Origin: Enterococcus crotali
GTDB taxonomy: Bacteria; Bacillota; Bacilli; Lactobacillales; Enterococcaceae
Length of the DNA stretch: 64,000 nucleotides
NCBI RefSeq assembly: GCF_000633635.1
Contig: NZ_AYPQ01000001.1
Coordinates: 62,424-126,423 of the forward strand
Direction: 5' to 3'
Shown one piece after another: positions 18,261-27,471 of this stretch. The translations under genes and the position numbers were made by a program. The first letter of the stretch is position 1. The number at the start of each line of letters is the position of its first letter. A model generated the notes under the pieces. It had not been told where the DNA came from. It saw only the letters and a program-made list of their open reading frames with translations, and ran no database searches.

Positions 18261-20837
18261 ATGGATACATTGTTTGGAGATGGGGAAAAAGAATACGTGG
18301 TTGGGCAAGTTCAGGCAATCTTTTTTCAAAACCCCAGTAATTTTTATAAAGTTTTGTTAGTTAAAATTACAGATACGAATACGGATTATTTAGAAAAAGA
18401 AATTGTAACGACTGGAAGTTTCGGTCAAATTCAGGAAGAAGAAATGTATCGCTTTTTTGGACATTTCGTTGATCATCCTCGTTACGGCAAACAATTTCAA
18501 GTCGATAGCTATCAGCAGGAACGACCAACTTCTGCCAGCGGTGTTGTAAATTATCTTTCTAGTGAAAAATTTCCAGGGATAGGGAAGCGAACCGCTGAGA
18601 AAATCGTCGAAATTTTAGGTGAAGATGCAATCGATCGCATTATTGAAACACCAAATGTTCTCGAAGAAGTGCCACAATTAAATGAAAAAAAACGCCAAAC
18701 AATCATTGACACGATTCGCTTAAATCATGGGATGGAACAAGTGATTGTTGGTTTGAATCGCTATGGTTTTGGGAGTCAGCTCTCGTTTGCAATTTATCAG
18801 ACATATAAAGAAGAAACGTTGGATATTATCCATGAAAATCCATATCAATTAGTTGAAGACATTGAAGGGATTGGATTTAAACGGGCAGATAATATTGCAG
18901 AGCAACTTGGTATTGGCGCAGATTCAGACAAACGTGTACGAGCTGCAATCACGCATGAAATTTTCCAGCATTCTGTTCGCTCTGGAAATACTTATGTGGA
19001 AGCAGAAATGTTACTCAAAGAAACGATCAATACCTTAGAAGCCAGTCGTCCTGTGGAAATTTCCGTCGATCAGGTAGCAGAGCAGATCATTCATTTGGTA
19101 GAAGAAGCTAAAATCCAGCAAGAAGGGACAAAACTTTTTGAAAATAGTTTATATTTTTCAGAATGGGGAATTGGTACATCGATTCAGCGTTTGCTAACGC
19201 GAAAAAAAGAAATCAAGTACGATAAAAAAGAAATTGAAAAAAATATTCGCGGCGTTGAGAAACGATTAGGAATTCTATATGGCGATTCCCAGCAAGCGGC
19301 AATTGAAGAAGCAATCAAATCGCCATTATTCATTTTGACTGGTGGGCCAGGCACTGGGAAAACGACGGTCATCAACGGAATAGTTTCAGTCTTTGCTGAA
19401 TTAAATGGACTTTCTTTGGATATAAAGGATTATACACAAGAAATGTTCCCAATCCTATTGGCTGCGCCAACTGGACGTGCGGCAAAGCGGATGAATGAAA
19501 CAACAGGGCTACCAGCAAGTACGATCCATCGCCTCTTAGGATTAAGCGGACGAGAAAAAAATCCAAGCATGACAGCTAAAGAACTAGAAGGCGGCTTATT
19601 GATTGTCGATGAAATGTCGATGGTCGATACGTGGTTGGCAAATACTTTGTTTAAGGCTATTCCAACCAATATGCAAGTGATTTTCGTTGGCGATAAGGAT
19701 CAATTACCCTCTGTTGGGCCAGGTCAGGTTTTACATGATTTGATGCAAATCAATGAAATTCCACAAAGGGAACTAACGGAAATTTATCGACAAGGAGACG
19801 GCTCAAGTATTATTCCCTTAGCTCATGAAATTAAACAGGGGAAGCTACCGCAAGATTTTACGGTCAATCAAAAAGACCGTTCATTTTTTCCAAGCGATGT
19901 CTATCATATCGAAACCTATGTCCGTCAAATCGTAACTAAAGCCAAGGCAAAAGGCTTCTCTCCACAAGATATTCAATTACTAGCGCCGATGTACCGGGGA
20001 GCTGCTGGGATCGATGCTTTAAATAAAATGATGCAAGAGATTTTTAATCCTAATGATGGCACGAAAAAGGAAGTAAAGTGGAATGAATCTGTTTATCGGA
20101 TTGGAGATAAGGTCCTGCATCTAGTCAATACGCCAGAACTCAATGTGTTTAATGGTGATATGGGTGAGATCGTTGGAATCATCTTAGCTAAAGAATCAGA
20201 AGATAAAGTGGATGAGCTAGTGATTCAGTTTGATAATAATGAAGTCAGCTACAAACGAAATGAATGGAATAAAATCACACTTTCCTATTGTTGTTCGATT
20301 CATAAAGCTCAAGGTAGCGAGTTTAAAATGGTGATCTTGCCAATGGTGCACCAATATCATCGTATGCTGCAGCGCAATTTGCTTTATACCGCAGTTACTA
20401 GAAGTAAGGATATTCTTATCTTATTGGGGGAAGTTCAAGCGTTCAATACTTGCGTTGCCCATGAATCAGCTAGTCGCTTGACGATGCTGAAAGAACGAAT
20501 CACAAGTGCTGATGACATGTCTTTAACTACGAGAATGCAACTTGAAGCCTATGAAGAAGGGTTGAATAAAGAGGACCCATTTTCAGATACAACAGAAATG
20601 AAATCAGGGACATATGAAACGGTTAAAGAAGAGACTCCTGTAGTCGAAGAAGCAATAGTGCCGATAAGAACTAACCCTAAAACAGAAGAAATTTCGTTGT
20701 TTAGTGCACCTGTTCAAGAAACGAGTGAACAAATAGAAGCAGAGGTCGATCGTTTACTGACACCAAGTTTAGTTAGTGCCCAAACGATCGATCCGATGAT
20801 CGGAATGGGGCAGACAACACCAGCTGATTTTATGTAA
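18261..20837 (+). CDS. recD2: ATP-dependent DNA helicase RecD2
   Basis: SF1B 5'-to-3' helicase working without RecBC, in repair and replication-fork maintenance. 858 aa. N-terminal OB-like and helix-hairpin-helix regions (FPGIGKRTAEKIVEI near residue 110; IEGIGFKRADNIAEQLG), Walker A GGPGTGKTT near 361, DEMSMVD near 450, and the C-terminal helicase motif CSIHKAQGSEFK near 676. The last ~85 residues are acidic, Thr/Glu-rich and unlike the core. Start ATG 18261 is preferred over in-frame GTG 18252, which is part of the GAGGTG ribosome site. Confidence 0.95.
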   Translation: MDTLFGDGEKEYVVGQVQAIFFQNPSNFYKVLLVKITDTNTDYLEKEIVTTGSFGQIQEEEMYRFFGHFVDHPRYGKQFQVDSYQQERPTSASGVVNYLSSEKFPGIGKRTAEKIVEILGEDAIDRIIETPNVLEEVPQLNEKKRQTIIDTIRLNHGMEQVIVGLNRYGFGSQLSFAIYQTYKEETLDIIHENPYQLVEDIEGIGFKRADNIAEQLGIGADSDKRVRAAITHEIFQHSVRSGNTYVEAEMLLKETINTLEASRPVEISVDQVAEQIIHLVEEAKIQQEGTKLFENSLYFSEWGIGTSIQRLLTRKKEIKYDKKEIEKNIRGVEKRLGILYGDSQQAAIEEAIKSPLFILTGGPGTGKTTVINGIVSVFAELNGLSLDIKDYTQEMFPILLAAPTGRAAKRMNETTGLPASTIHRLLGLSGREKNPSMTAKELEGGLLIVDEMSMVDTWLANTLFKAIPTNMQVIFVGDKDQLPSVGPGQVLHDLMQINEIPQRELTEIYRQGDGSSIIPLAHEIKQGKLPQDFTVNQKDRSFFPSDVYHIETYVRQIVTKAKAKGFSPQDIQLLAPMYRGAAGIDALNKMMQEIFNPNDGTKKEVKWNESVYRIGDKVLHLVNTPELNVFNGDMGEIVGIILAKESEDKVDELVIQFDNNEVSYKRNEWNKITLSYCCSIHKAQGSEFKMVILPMVHQYHRMLQRNLLYTAVTRSKDILILLGEVQAFNTCVAHESASRLTMLKERITSADDMSLTTRMQLEAYEEGLNKEDPFSDTTEMKSGTYETVKEETPVVEEAIVPIRTNPKTEEISLFSAPVQETSEQIEAEVDRLLTPSLVSAQTIDPMIGMGQTTPADFM

Positions 20838-20918
20838 TAACAAACGAGTGGTGCAAAATAATTTTTCCAACCCTTATTCTCAAGCTTTAACCCTTTATGA
20901 TATAGACAGAACTATTAC

Positions 20919-20948
20919 TTGCTTTAAGAATCAGTCGATGTATATAAT
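20919..20948 (+). promoter_or_regulatory. Promoter of the trans-sulfuration gene
   Basis: TTGCTT, 18-bp spacer, TATAAT, about 70 bases before the start codon. No T-box or SAM-type leader structure is evident. Confidence 0.55.
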
Positions 20949-21016
20949 TGAAAGAACACGTAATTGTGTTGCATCATAAATGAAGTGGACTATTTTGGTA
21001 GAAATGAGGGAAGGTA

Positions 21017-22132
21017 ATGGAAAAACAAACAAAATCGGGAATGATTCAAACAGACACATTTTTGGCGCAAATAGGTAATCATCAAAATCCAGTGACTGGG
21101 TCGATCAATACGCCAATCTATTTTTCAACGACGTATGAACACCCAACCCTAGGAGAGTCGACGGGCTATGATTATACTAGAACTAAAAATCCAACAAGAG
21201 AAGTGGTTGAATCAGCATTGGCTGTCTTAGAAAATGGTGCGGTCGGGTTAGCGACTAGTTCAGGAATGAGTGCAGTTCAATTAGTATTCAGTCAATTTCC
21301 TGTAGGCAGCCAAATCGTGGCTTCTAGGGATTTATATGGCGGGAGTTATCGCTATTTTAAAGAGCTGGAACAACAAGGGATGTATCAGTTTCTCTATGTT
21401 GATGATGAGGCTGGATTTGAAAAGGCGATTACAAACCAAACGGCAGCTGTATTTGTCGAAACGCCCACTAATCCATTGATGAGTGAGGTTTCCATAGAAA
21501 AAATTGCCCTTTTAGCCAAACAATCAAATGCACAGCTGATTGTTGATAATACATTTTATACACCCTTGATTCAGCGACCATTAGATCTAGGAGCAGACAT
21601 TGTTGTGCATAGTGCGACTAAATATTTAGGTGGGCATAATGATTTATTGGCAGGCGCTGTGATCACGCGTTCGAAAGAACTGGGAGAGCAGCTAGCTTTT
21701 AGCTTGAACACTACAGGAGCAGTTTTGTCCCCATTTGACAGCTGGTTATTGATCAGAGGAATGAAAACTTTAGCGTTACGGATGGAAAGACATGAGAAAA
21801 ATGCTCAGGAAGTTGCCGCCTATTTGGAAACCTGTGATAAGGTCAAAGAAGTGTTCTATCCAGGACGAGGTGGGATGTTGAGTTTTAAAATCAGCAATCA
21901 AGAATGGATCAAAGATTTTTTACGAAATTTAACGATTTTCACTTTTGCAGAAAGTTTGGGTGGGGTAGAGAGTTTGATCACTTATCCAACAACGCAAACA
22001 CATGCGGACATTCCGCAAGAATTAAGAGAGTCATACGGATTAACGCCGGATCTACTAAGGATTTCAACAGGAATTGAGTCTAGTGAGGACTTAATCAACG
22101 ATTTAAGGCAAGCCTTTGAAACAGTAGGATAA
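21017..22132 (+). CDS. PLP-dependent cystathionine gamma-synthase/lyase family enzyme
   Basis: Cys/Met-metabolism PLP enzyme. 371 aa. PLP lysine in HSATKYLGGHNDLLAGA (near residue 200); phosphate-binding TSSGMSAVQ; active-site Tyr in YDYTRTKNPTR. Sequence alone does not separate gamma-synthase, gamma-lyase and homocysteine-forming relatives. Oddity: after VKEVFYPG the chain goes straight to RGGMLSFKI, whereas family members normally have about 15 more residues here (a HPxH...Q segment). This is an in-frame deletion that may weaken the enzyme. Own promoter upstream; a bidirectional terminator follows. Confidence 0.88.
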   Translation: MEKQTKSGMIQTDTFLAQIGNHQNPVTGSINTPIYFSTTYEHPTLGESTGYDYTRTKNPTREVVESALAVLENGAVGLATSSGMSAVQLVFSQFPVGSQIVASRDLYGGSYRYFKELEQQGMYQFLYVDDEAGFEKAITNQTAAVFVETPTNPLMSEVSIEKIALLAKQSNAQLIVDNTFYTPLIQRPLDLGADIVVHSATKYLGGHNDLLAGAVITRSKELGEQLAFSLNTTGAVLSPFDSWLLIRGMKTLALRMERHEKNAQEVAAYLETCDKVKEVFYPGRGGMLSFKISNQEWIKDFLRNLTIFTFAESLGGVESLITYPTTQTHADIPQELRESYGLTPDLLRISTGIESSEDLINDLRQAFETVG

Positions 22133-22141
22133 AAAGTAAGG

Positions 22142-22250
22142 GTGGTGAGGTTGGGACGGAAGTATTTAGTTCCGAAGCCTTTAAAACTTAGCACTTAGAA
22201 TGTAACGTGATCGAAGCGTTGTACCTTCTTCTGCTCCCATCCTTTACTCA
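22142..22250. repeat. Imperfect inverted-repeat element (MITE-like?)
   Basis: The ends read AGGTTGGGACGGAAG and, in reverse complement, AGGATGGGAGCAGAAG, framing ~105 bases with no open frame. An internal hairpin GGAAGTA...TAGTTCC is near the left end. It is similar in feel to the short intergenic repeats scattered in enterococcal genomes, but copy number cannot be tested here. Confidence 0.35.
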
Positions 22251-22255
22251 GCTTT

Positions 22256-22300
22256 AGAGCCCAAGACAAAACTGATTTTTAGTTTTGTCTTGGGCTCTTC
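22256..22300. terminator. Bidirectional terminator between the PLP enzyme and lipid kinase
   Basis: 18-bp perfect stem AGAGCCCAAGACAAAACT / AGTTTTGTCTTGGGCTCT around a T-rich loop. Confidence 0.88.
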
Positions 22301-22315
22301 TCTCTTACTTTTTAT

Positions 22316-23275
22316 TTAGAACCAGAAGTATCTACCTGATGTTCCAAACGTGAAATCTGTACTTCTTTTTCCTAAAATTTCACCATCTGCATGGATATAT
22401 TGAGGAACTGTTGAAACGATGCGTAGTTTACTAGATTGAATATGGTGAAAATATTTTGAATTCATCTGTCTTTTTTGAATCAATAATAAAATCAGCCAAA
22501 AAATCTTAAACATATTGACCCGTTCTACCAAAACAAAATCAAGGACAGGCTTGCGTGGATCAGCAACAGGAGCAATTGGAACACCACCGCCAAAATAAGG
22601 ATGTTTGGTCACGGTGCATAAGAAAGCTCGACTAAATTCAATCTTTTTTCCATTGACTTCAACTAGGATCGGAAATCCCTTTTGGGTGAATAATACCTTC
22701 AAAATCGAAAAAATATAAGACAAGGAACCCATATTAAATTTATTTAGTGCATTTTTTGAGGCCGATGTGTTGGCGGCGTTAACAATTGCGGCATCTAATC
22801 CGATACCAACATTATTGACTGCAAGACCTGTTTCTTCTTGAATAGATTCGGTATAGGTGATGACTTGAATTTCCTGAGGTGCTTCAGCTTTCAACAACTG
22901 GAAAAAGGCTTTTTCCGGCTGTCTAGCGATTCCCGAACCACGGGCGAAATCATTTCCGGAGCCACAAGGAATGTAGCCAATCGGTATTTGTGAGTCAAAT
23001 GGCAACAAGGCGTTAAGCACACTATGCAGCGTACCATCTCCACCTAAAACAACTAAAAGCGGGAAAGATTCTATTTCCAGATCAGAAGACCAAGGAATCA
23101 AAATATCTTGAGCTAAATTTTGCACGATTTCTGTTTCGTGACCAGCATAATCTGTATAAAAAGTCGTATAATCAATAGTGGCTGTCTGCAGCTGCTTGAT
23201 GATCTTTTCCGCGGCTTTTCGCCCCGTGCCGCTGCCAGCATTTTCATTGATGATAAGATAAAAATGTTTCTTCAT
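22316..23275 (-). CDS. Diacylglycerol kinase-like lipid kinase (YegS/DgkB family)
   Basis: Phosphorylates diacylglycerol or a related lipid, returning it to phospholipid synthesis. 319 aa from MKKHFYLI; AGGAGGAAA precedes that ATG, so upstream frame is not used. The catalytic GGDGT loop (VVLGGDGTLHSVLNAL) is near residue 83-98 and PCGSGNDFARG near 112-122, both diagnostic of DAGK_cat. C-terminal beta-sandwich with FGGGVPIAPVADP. It is divergent from queT. Confidence 0.9.
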   Translation of the reverse strand: MKKHFYLIINENAGSGTGRKAAEKIIKQLQTATIDYTTFYTDYAGHETEIVQNLAQDILIPWSSDLEIESFPLLVVLGGDGTLHSVLNALLPFDSQIPIGYIPCGSGNDFARGSGIARQPEKAFFQLLKAEAPQEIQVITYTESIQEETGLAVNNVGIGLDAAIVNAANTSASKNALNKFNMGSLSYIFSILKVLFTQKGFPILVEVNGKKIEFSRAFLCTVTKHPYFGGGVPIAPVADPRKPVLDFVLVERVNMFKIFWLILLLIQKRQMNSKYFHHIQSSKLRIVSTVPQYIHADGEILGKRSTDFTFGTSGRYFWF

Positions 23276-23392
23276 TTGTTTCCTCCTTGTACAAAGTCTT
23301 ATTATAACAGAGATAAGAAAATTTAAGAATGAGAGAAGCTTGAAAAAGAGCAAAGAAATGAATTTGAAAATGAAATTTTTATAAGAGCGATA

Positions 23393-23421
23393 TTGTTAAA
23401 TCATTGATTATGAGATATAAT
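23393..23421 (+). promoter_or_regulatory. queT promoter
   Basis: TTGTTA, 17-bp spacer, TATAAT. Transcription near 23428 leaves an ~80-base leader. Confidence 0.75.
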
Positions 23422-23456
23422 GCCTACGTATCATTTTTTGAGGATTCATTTCCTTA

Positions 23457-23493
23457 ACAAGGTTCATCAACCATCCCTTGTAAAAAAACTCGG
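23457..23493 (+). promoter_or_regulatory. Possible preQ1 riboswitch in queT leader
   Basis: Stem ACAAGG/CCTTGT encloses a 13-base loop starting TTC and ending in ATC, then an A-run and ACTCGG; this resembles a class I preQ1 aptamer (GGTTC...CC stem, then A-rich tail). The tail ends close to the GAAGGGG ribosome site, as needed for translation control. The pseudoknot pairing expected for the class is not convincing, so the call rests on partial shape plus the queT context. Confidence 0.45.
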
Positions 23494-23510
23494 AGAAAGA
23501 AGGGGAAACT

Positions 23511-24017
23511 ATGCAAAAAACTGTTACATCTAACAGTAATGTAAAAGCGATCACTATGAACGGTATTGTGATGGCATTGTATCTTGGCTTAACAATTTTA
23601 GTAGCACCGGTTTCGTCAGGACCGATCCAATTTAGGATTTCTGAAAGTTTGAATCATTTAGTTGTCTTTAATCGGAAATTGATGTGGGGCGTTTTAGGAG
23701 GAGTCGTTGTCTATAACTTTTTCTTTGGCTTTGGGGCCATAGATGCTTTATATGGGGGATTACAATCGTTTATCTCGCTGGGACTGACAGCCTTACTACA
23801 CAAAAGAGTGCCTAATGTCATGGCTCGTTTAGCATTGAATACGGTATTTTTCACTGCAACGATGTGTATCATTGCCTACATGCTTGCACCAAATGGCGGA
23901 GCCGCTTTTTGGGGTAATTATGCAACATTAGCACTTAGCGAGTTTGCAACAATGGCAGTAGCTGCACCAATCATGTACTGGATCAATAAATCCGTTCACT
24001 TTGAAAAGCGACTTTGA
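23511..24017 (+). CDS. queT: QueT queuosine-precursor transporter
   Basis: Membrane protein of the QueT family (COG4708), the substrate-binding S component of an ECF importer for preQ1 or another queuosine precursor. 168 aa with about five hydrophobic helices and the family block GPIQFRISESLNHLVVFN (residues ~38-55), which carries the conserved polar residues. The energising EcfAAT module is not in this window. A leader with a possible preQ1 switch precedes it, and a terminator follows. Confidence 0.92.
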   Translation: MQKTVTSNSNVKAITMNGIVMALYLGLTILVAPVSSGPIQFRISESLNHLVVFNRKLMWGVLGGVVVYNFFFGFGAIDALYGGLQSFISLGLTALLHKRVPNVMARLALNTVFFTATMCIIAYMLAPNGGAAFWGNYATLALSEFATMAVAAPIMYWINKSVHFEKRL

Positions 24018-24063
24018 CCATTAAAAAATTTCAATAAGTCTATCAATAAAACATACGAAGATT

Positions 24064-24104
24064 AGAGACTGAAACAAGACTGTAGTTGTTTTGATTCAGT
24101 CTCT
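24064..24104 (+). terminator. queT terminator
   Basis: Stem AGAGACTGAA..CAA / TTG..TTCAGTCTCT. The T-run is short, so strength is moderate. Confidence 0.6.
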
Positions 24105-24204
24105 TAAAGTTTTCTCACTATTTTCATGAAAAACTTTACTGTTCCTCTTCAATAAATTATGATATGGTAATACAGAAGCTAAAATGTAGAGGAGTTTTTT
24201 TAGA

Positions 24205-25410
24205 ATGTTTGAATTTAAAATTGGCATTGATGCCAAAGAACACGATAAATTTGTGGAAAACCATCCCTTATGTAATTTGTTGCAATCATCGGACTGGGCT
24301 AAAGTGAAGGACAATTGGGGCTCAGAAATTGTTGGTGTTTATGAAGATGGACACTTAGTTGCATCTAGCTTAGTACTGATTAGACCATTGCCAATGAAAT
24401 TTACAATGTTGTATACACCAAGAGGACCAATCATGGATTATACGAATTCAGAGCTTGTAAACTTCTTTTTAAAAGAGTTGAAGCAATTTGGTAAGAAAAA
24501 AAGAGCCTTATTTGTCAAGATGGATCCAACGGTTCATTATAAAGATTTTCATTTAGGGGAAGAACAAATAATCGATCCTAAAGCTCAATCAATCATTGAA
24601 AATATTATTGCAAGTGGCGCGAAGCACCAAGGCTTGACGATGGCGATGGATGCCACGATCCAACCGCGATTTCAGGCAAATATTTATAAAGAAGATTTCA
24701 GTGAAGAGCAATTATCAAAAAGTACGAAGAAAATGATGAAACAAGCACAGAAAAAAGGCGTCACTGTTAAAATGGGGCATACTGAATTAGTAAAAGACTT
24801 TGCTAAAGTTATCGAATTAACAACGGAACGCCAAAATATCTCGCTTAGAAATAGCGATTATTTTGAAAAATTATTAACCATTTACCCTGAAAATTCGTTT
24901 ATCATGTTGGCGCAAGTGAATTTAAAGGAGCGCTTTGAAGAAACAAAACAACGCTTTGATAAAAATAAAGAAGACCTAGCAAATTTAAAAGAAAACCAAG
25001 TGAAAAAGCGTCACAATCTTGAAGAACTCGATTTTTCTCTAACACGTGAGATGACAGAACTTGAAGAAAATATTGCCCATTCTGGTGATATTGCTGTAGT
25101 TGCTGGGGCCTTGGCAATCACTTTTGGTTCGACTAGTGAAATTCTTTACGCTGGGATGGACGACCGTTATAAACGATATATGCCAGCGTATCTAACTTGG
25201 TTTGATGCAATCAGCGAATGCTTTGAGCGCAGCTGTACATCTTGTAACATGGGTGGTTTGGAAGGTAGCTTGAGTGATGGGCTGATCAAGTTTAAAGCTA
25301 ACTTTAACCCAACCGTAAATGAATTTATTGGTGAATTTGATTTACCTGTTAACGGCTTACTTTTCAAAGCAAGTGAGTACGCTTATAAATTGAAGAAACA
25401 AAAAAAATAA
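24205..25410 (+). CDS. FemABX-family aminoacyltransferase (peptidoglycan cross-bridge)
   Basis: Transfers amino acids from aminoacyl-tRNA to the lysine of peptidoglycan precursors; in E. faecalis BppA1/BppA2 of this family add L-Ala. 401 aa with two GNAT-like halves. The first has LLQSSDWAKVKDNWG and MLYTPRGPIMDY. A charged antiparallel coiled coil follows at about residues 232-295 (FEETKQRFDKNKEDLANLKE onward), the tRNA-binding arm typical of FemA proteins. NMGGLEGSLSDGL...FNPTVNEFIGEFDLP is the conserved end. Which cross-bridge position it fills is not decidable. Terminator downstream. Confidence 0.9.
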   Translation: MFEFKIGIDAKEHDKFVENHPLCNLLQSSDWAKVKDNWGSEIVGVYEDGHLVASSLVLIRPLPMKFTMLYTPRGPIMDYTNSELVNFFLKELKQFGKKKRALFVKMDPTVHYKDFHLGEEQIIDPKAQSIIENIIASGAKHQGLTMAMDATIQPRFQANIYKEDFSEEQLSKSTKKMMKQAQKKGVTVKMGHTELVKDFAKVIELTTERQNISLRNSDYFEKLLTIYPENSFIMLAQVNLKERFEETKQRFDKNKEDLANLKENQVKKRHNLEELDFSLTREMTELEENIAHSGDIAVVAGALAITFGSTSEILYAGMDDRYKRYMPAYLTWFDAISECFERSCTSCNMGGLEGSLSDGLIKFKANFNPTVNEFIGEFDLPVNGLLFKASEYAYKLKKQKK

Positions 25411-25421
25411 AAAAGATCAAG

Positions 25422-25473
25422 AAAAAGTAGTTCGTTCCGAGAAGTTGAAGTGCTCGGAACAAACTACTTTTAT
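25422..25473. terminator. Bidirectional terminator between FemABX gene and ECF S component
   Basis: Long stem AAAAGTAGTT(C)GTTCCGAG / CTCGGAAC(A)AACTACTTTT. Confidence 0.88.
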
Positions 25474-25482
25474 TTAGGCTCT

Positions 25483-26127
25483 TTAGAGTTTTTGCGTAGC
25501 ATTGTTTTTCACTAAACGCAGCAATACTGAAGTGACTCCGACTGTGGCAATTGCCGCAACAAGTGCTTCAACAATTCCACTAGTAAAGATAACAGTCAAG
25601 ATTGCTGTATAAACTGCTGCACCATTGGCACCGATACTTTGCGCATAGGAATCCTTAAATAGAAAATAAATCAGATTCATTACTAAAATCGTATTTGTGG
25701 CTGAACCTAGAAAACCTGCAATAAACAAACTGGTTGTTTGCGATGTAGGCTTATTTTTCGTTAGCTTTTTTAGACCTATAAAGGCAAAATATGGCACGAT
25801 GCCGATCAGAATTCTTGGAAGCAGCGCAACGACGATTGCTTTCCAACTCCCTTGATTTGTTCCAATCACCGGGATAAAAGGTGAAAAAACAAAAGATAAC
25901 GGGGACAGAACCACTGTGCTGCGGATCATACTGATAATACCAAAGACGCCGCCTAAAAAAGCGCCGATTCTAGGACCTAAGACAATCGAAGCAATAATTA
26001 CAGGAATATGCATCGTTGTGGCATTGATTGGCCCGATTGGAATAAATCCTAAAAATGGAACAGCAGATAATAGAATCAGGATTGCTAAGAACATGGCCGT
26101 TAATGTGAACGTTTTTGTATTTTTCAT
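25483..26127 (-). CDS. ECF transporter S component, probably pantothenate (PanT-like)
   Basis: Substrate-binding membrane subunit of an ECF vitamin importer. 214 aa, about six hydrophobic helices; the N-terminal helix reads TLTAMFLAILILLSAVPFLG and is followed by PIGPINATTMHIPVIIASIVLG, which matches the PanT/YpaA-like ECF layout. It is downstream of coaB and coaC on the same strand (17-base gap). Those enzymes make CoA from pantothenate, hence the substrate assignment by context. The shared EcfAAT module is elsewhere. Confidence 0.82.
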   Translation of the reverse strand: MKNTKTFTLTAMFLAILILLSAVPFLGFIPIGPINATTMHIPVIIASIVLGPRIGAFLGGVFGIISMIRSTVVLSPLSFVFSPFIPVIGTNQGSWKAIVVALLPRILIGIVPYFAFIGLKKLTKNKPTSQTTSLFIAGFLGSATNTILVMNLIYFLFKDSYAQSIGANGAAVYTAILTVIFTSGIVEALVAAIATVGVTSVLLRLVKNNATQKL

Positions 26128-26144
26128 AAATGACTCCTCAAAAA

Positions 26145-26687
26145 TTATTTCGCCAAAACTTCATTTGTTTTAGCAACGATCTCCTCGACTGTAGCAAGAG
26201 CGCCTCGACCAAAATCACCACAAGCCAGTAGTGCTTCCCGTGGTTCGATTTCATGATACCCAACTTCTTTCAAGGTTGCCAAATTACGCTGAGTGATTGG
26301 ATTTTGATACATATAGGTATTCATCGCAGGGGCAATGAGTTTTGGTACATCTTCTTTTAATGCTAAGGCAACCGTAGAAAGCATATCATCCGCGATACCA
26401 TTGGCTAGTTTTGCCAAAATATTAGCAGATGCAGGTGCAATTAGGAAAAGATCAGCCTTTTTAGCTAATTCGATATGATTGATTTTGTCAGGTGCGATTT
26501 CTTCCATAACATTTGTGTGCACTGGATTTTTTGATAAAGACTGCAAGGTTAAAGGCGTGATAAATTTAGTGCTGTTAGTCGTCATAATAACGTCAACATT
26601 ATAACCAAGTTTTGTAAGTTGACTTGTGATATCTGCTGCTTTATAAGCGGAAATACTACCAGAAATACCTAACAATATTGATTTCAT
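26145..26687 (-). CDS. coaC: Phosphopantothenoylcysteine decarboxylase
   Basis: Flavoprotein that decarboxylates 4'-phosphopantothenoylcysteine in CoA synthesis. 180 aa from MKSILLGISGSISAYKA; active-site His in KINHIELAKKADL, conserved PAMNTYMYQNP, and ALLACGDFGRGAL with the substrate-recognition Cys. Two ATGs are adjacent; the first (26690) overlaps the coaB stop as TAATG, so translation is coupled either way. Here CoaC and CoaB are separate proteins, as in streptococci and enterococci, not one fused CoaBC. Confidence 0.93.
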   Translation of the reverse strand: MKSILLGISGSISAYKAADITSQLTKLGYNVDVIMTTNSTKFITPLTLQSLSKNPVHTNVMEEIAPDKINHIELAKKADLFLIAPASANILAKLANGIADDMLSTVALALKEDVPKLIAPAMNTYMYQNPITQRNLATLKEVGYHEIEPREALLACGDFGRGALATVEEIVAKTNEVLAK

Positions 26688-26689
26688 CA

Positions 26690-27456
26690 TTAGTTCCTCC
26701 ATTTTTCTTCAACCTTAGTAACAATTAGTTGAGCGATTTTACTCTTAGTTTGAGCTGTTTCTGTGTGTCCTTTTGTATCAATCAAAATTCCTTTATGTTG
26801 ATCCTCGTGTATTTCTTCAAGATCATTTGCTAAAATGAAATCACAATCATTTTTAGCTAGGATCGAGCGACCAACACGAATCAATTCTTCTGTAGAAACA
26901 CCAACTAAAAGCTTAAAACCAACAAGGATAGCTTTTGGTTGTTGTTCTCGAAGCATTGCAATTATTTTAGGGTTTTTCTTCAAAAAAAGCAAGAGACGAT
27001 CTGTTCCAGAAGGTATTTTTTTTGATTGCTGAACTGTTTGGCCAATCTCATCCAAGCTGTGGTAAAGTGTTTCAGTTAAATTAGTTAAATCAGCTAAATC
27101 TCCCTCTGTTGTTAATTTAGCAGCAAGTTTCTCGATAAAAAGATCTTCTGATAAGGTAGTTTCTGTTGTAAAATCACTGACAGCATGCTGTGAATAATGC
27201 TATCAAATGTTTGTTGCTTAAACAAAGTAAGTAAAGCTGATTCCAAGTCTTTTGTTGTCTCGATTTCAATGAGTGCTAAATGTAAATTATTCGTTGGATG
27301 AACAGCTTGGGGCGTAGTCACATAGGTTACTTGATGCCCTTGAGCTAGGAACATTTCGGCAATTGCTTTTCCTAAACGTCCAGTTGAATGATTGGTGATT
27401 GAACGAACATTATCGATTTTCTCGGAAGTTCCTCCAGCTGTGATTAAGATATTCAT
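26690..27456 (-). pseudogene. coaB: Phosphopantothenate-cysteine ligase, frameshifted
   Basis: Joins phosphopantothenate to cysteine (CTP-dependent in bacteria) in CoA synthesis. N-terminal MNILITAGGTSEKIDNVRSI...STGRLG and C-terminal LVGFKLL...CDFILANDLEEI...DQHKG are typical CoaB blocks. Near 27184 the frame shifts: one extra G on the coding strand changes HSMLSVILQ to HSMAVSDFTTETTL and joins both parts into about 255 aa. Because CoA synthesis is essential unless bypassed, a sequencing error is the more likely reading. It forms an operon with coaC and the S component. Confidence 0.85.
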
Positions 27457-27471
27457 TTATAAATCACTCCT

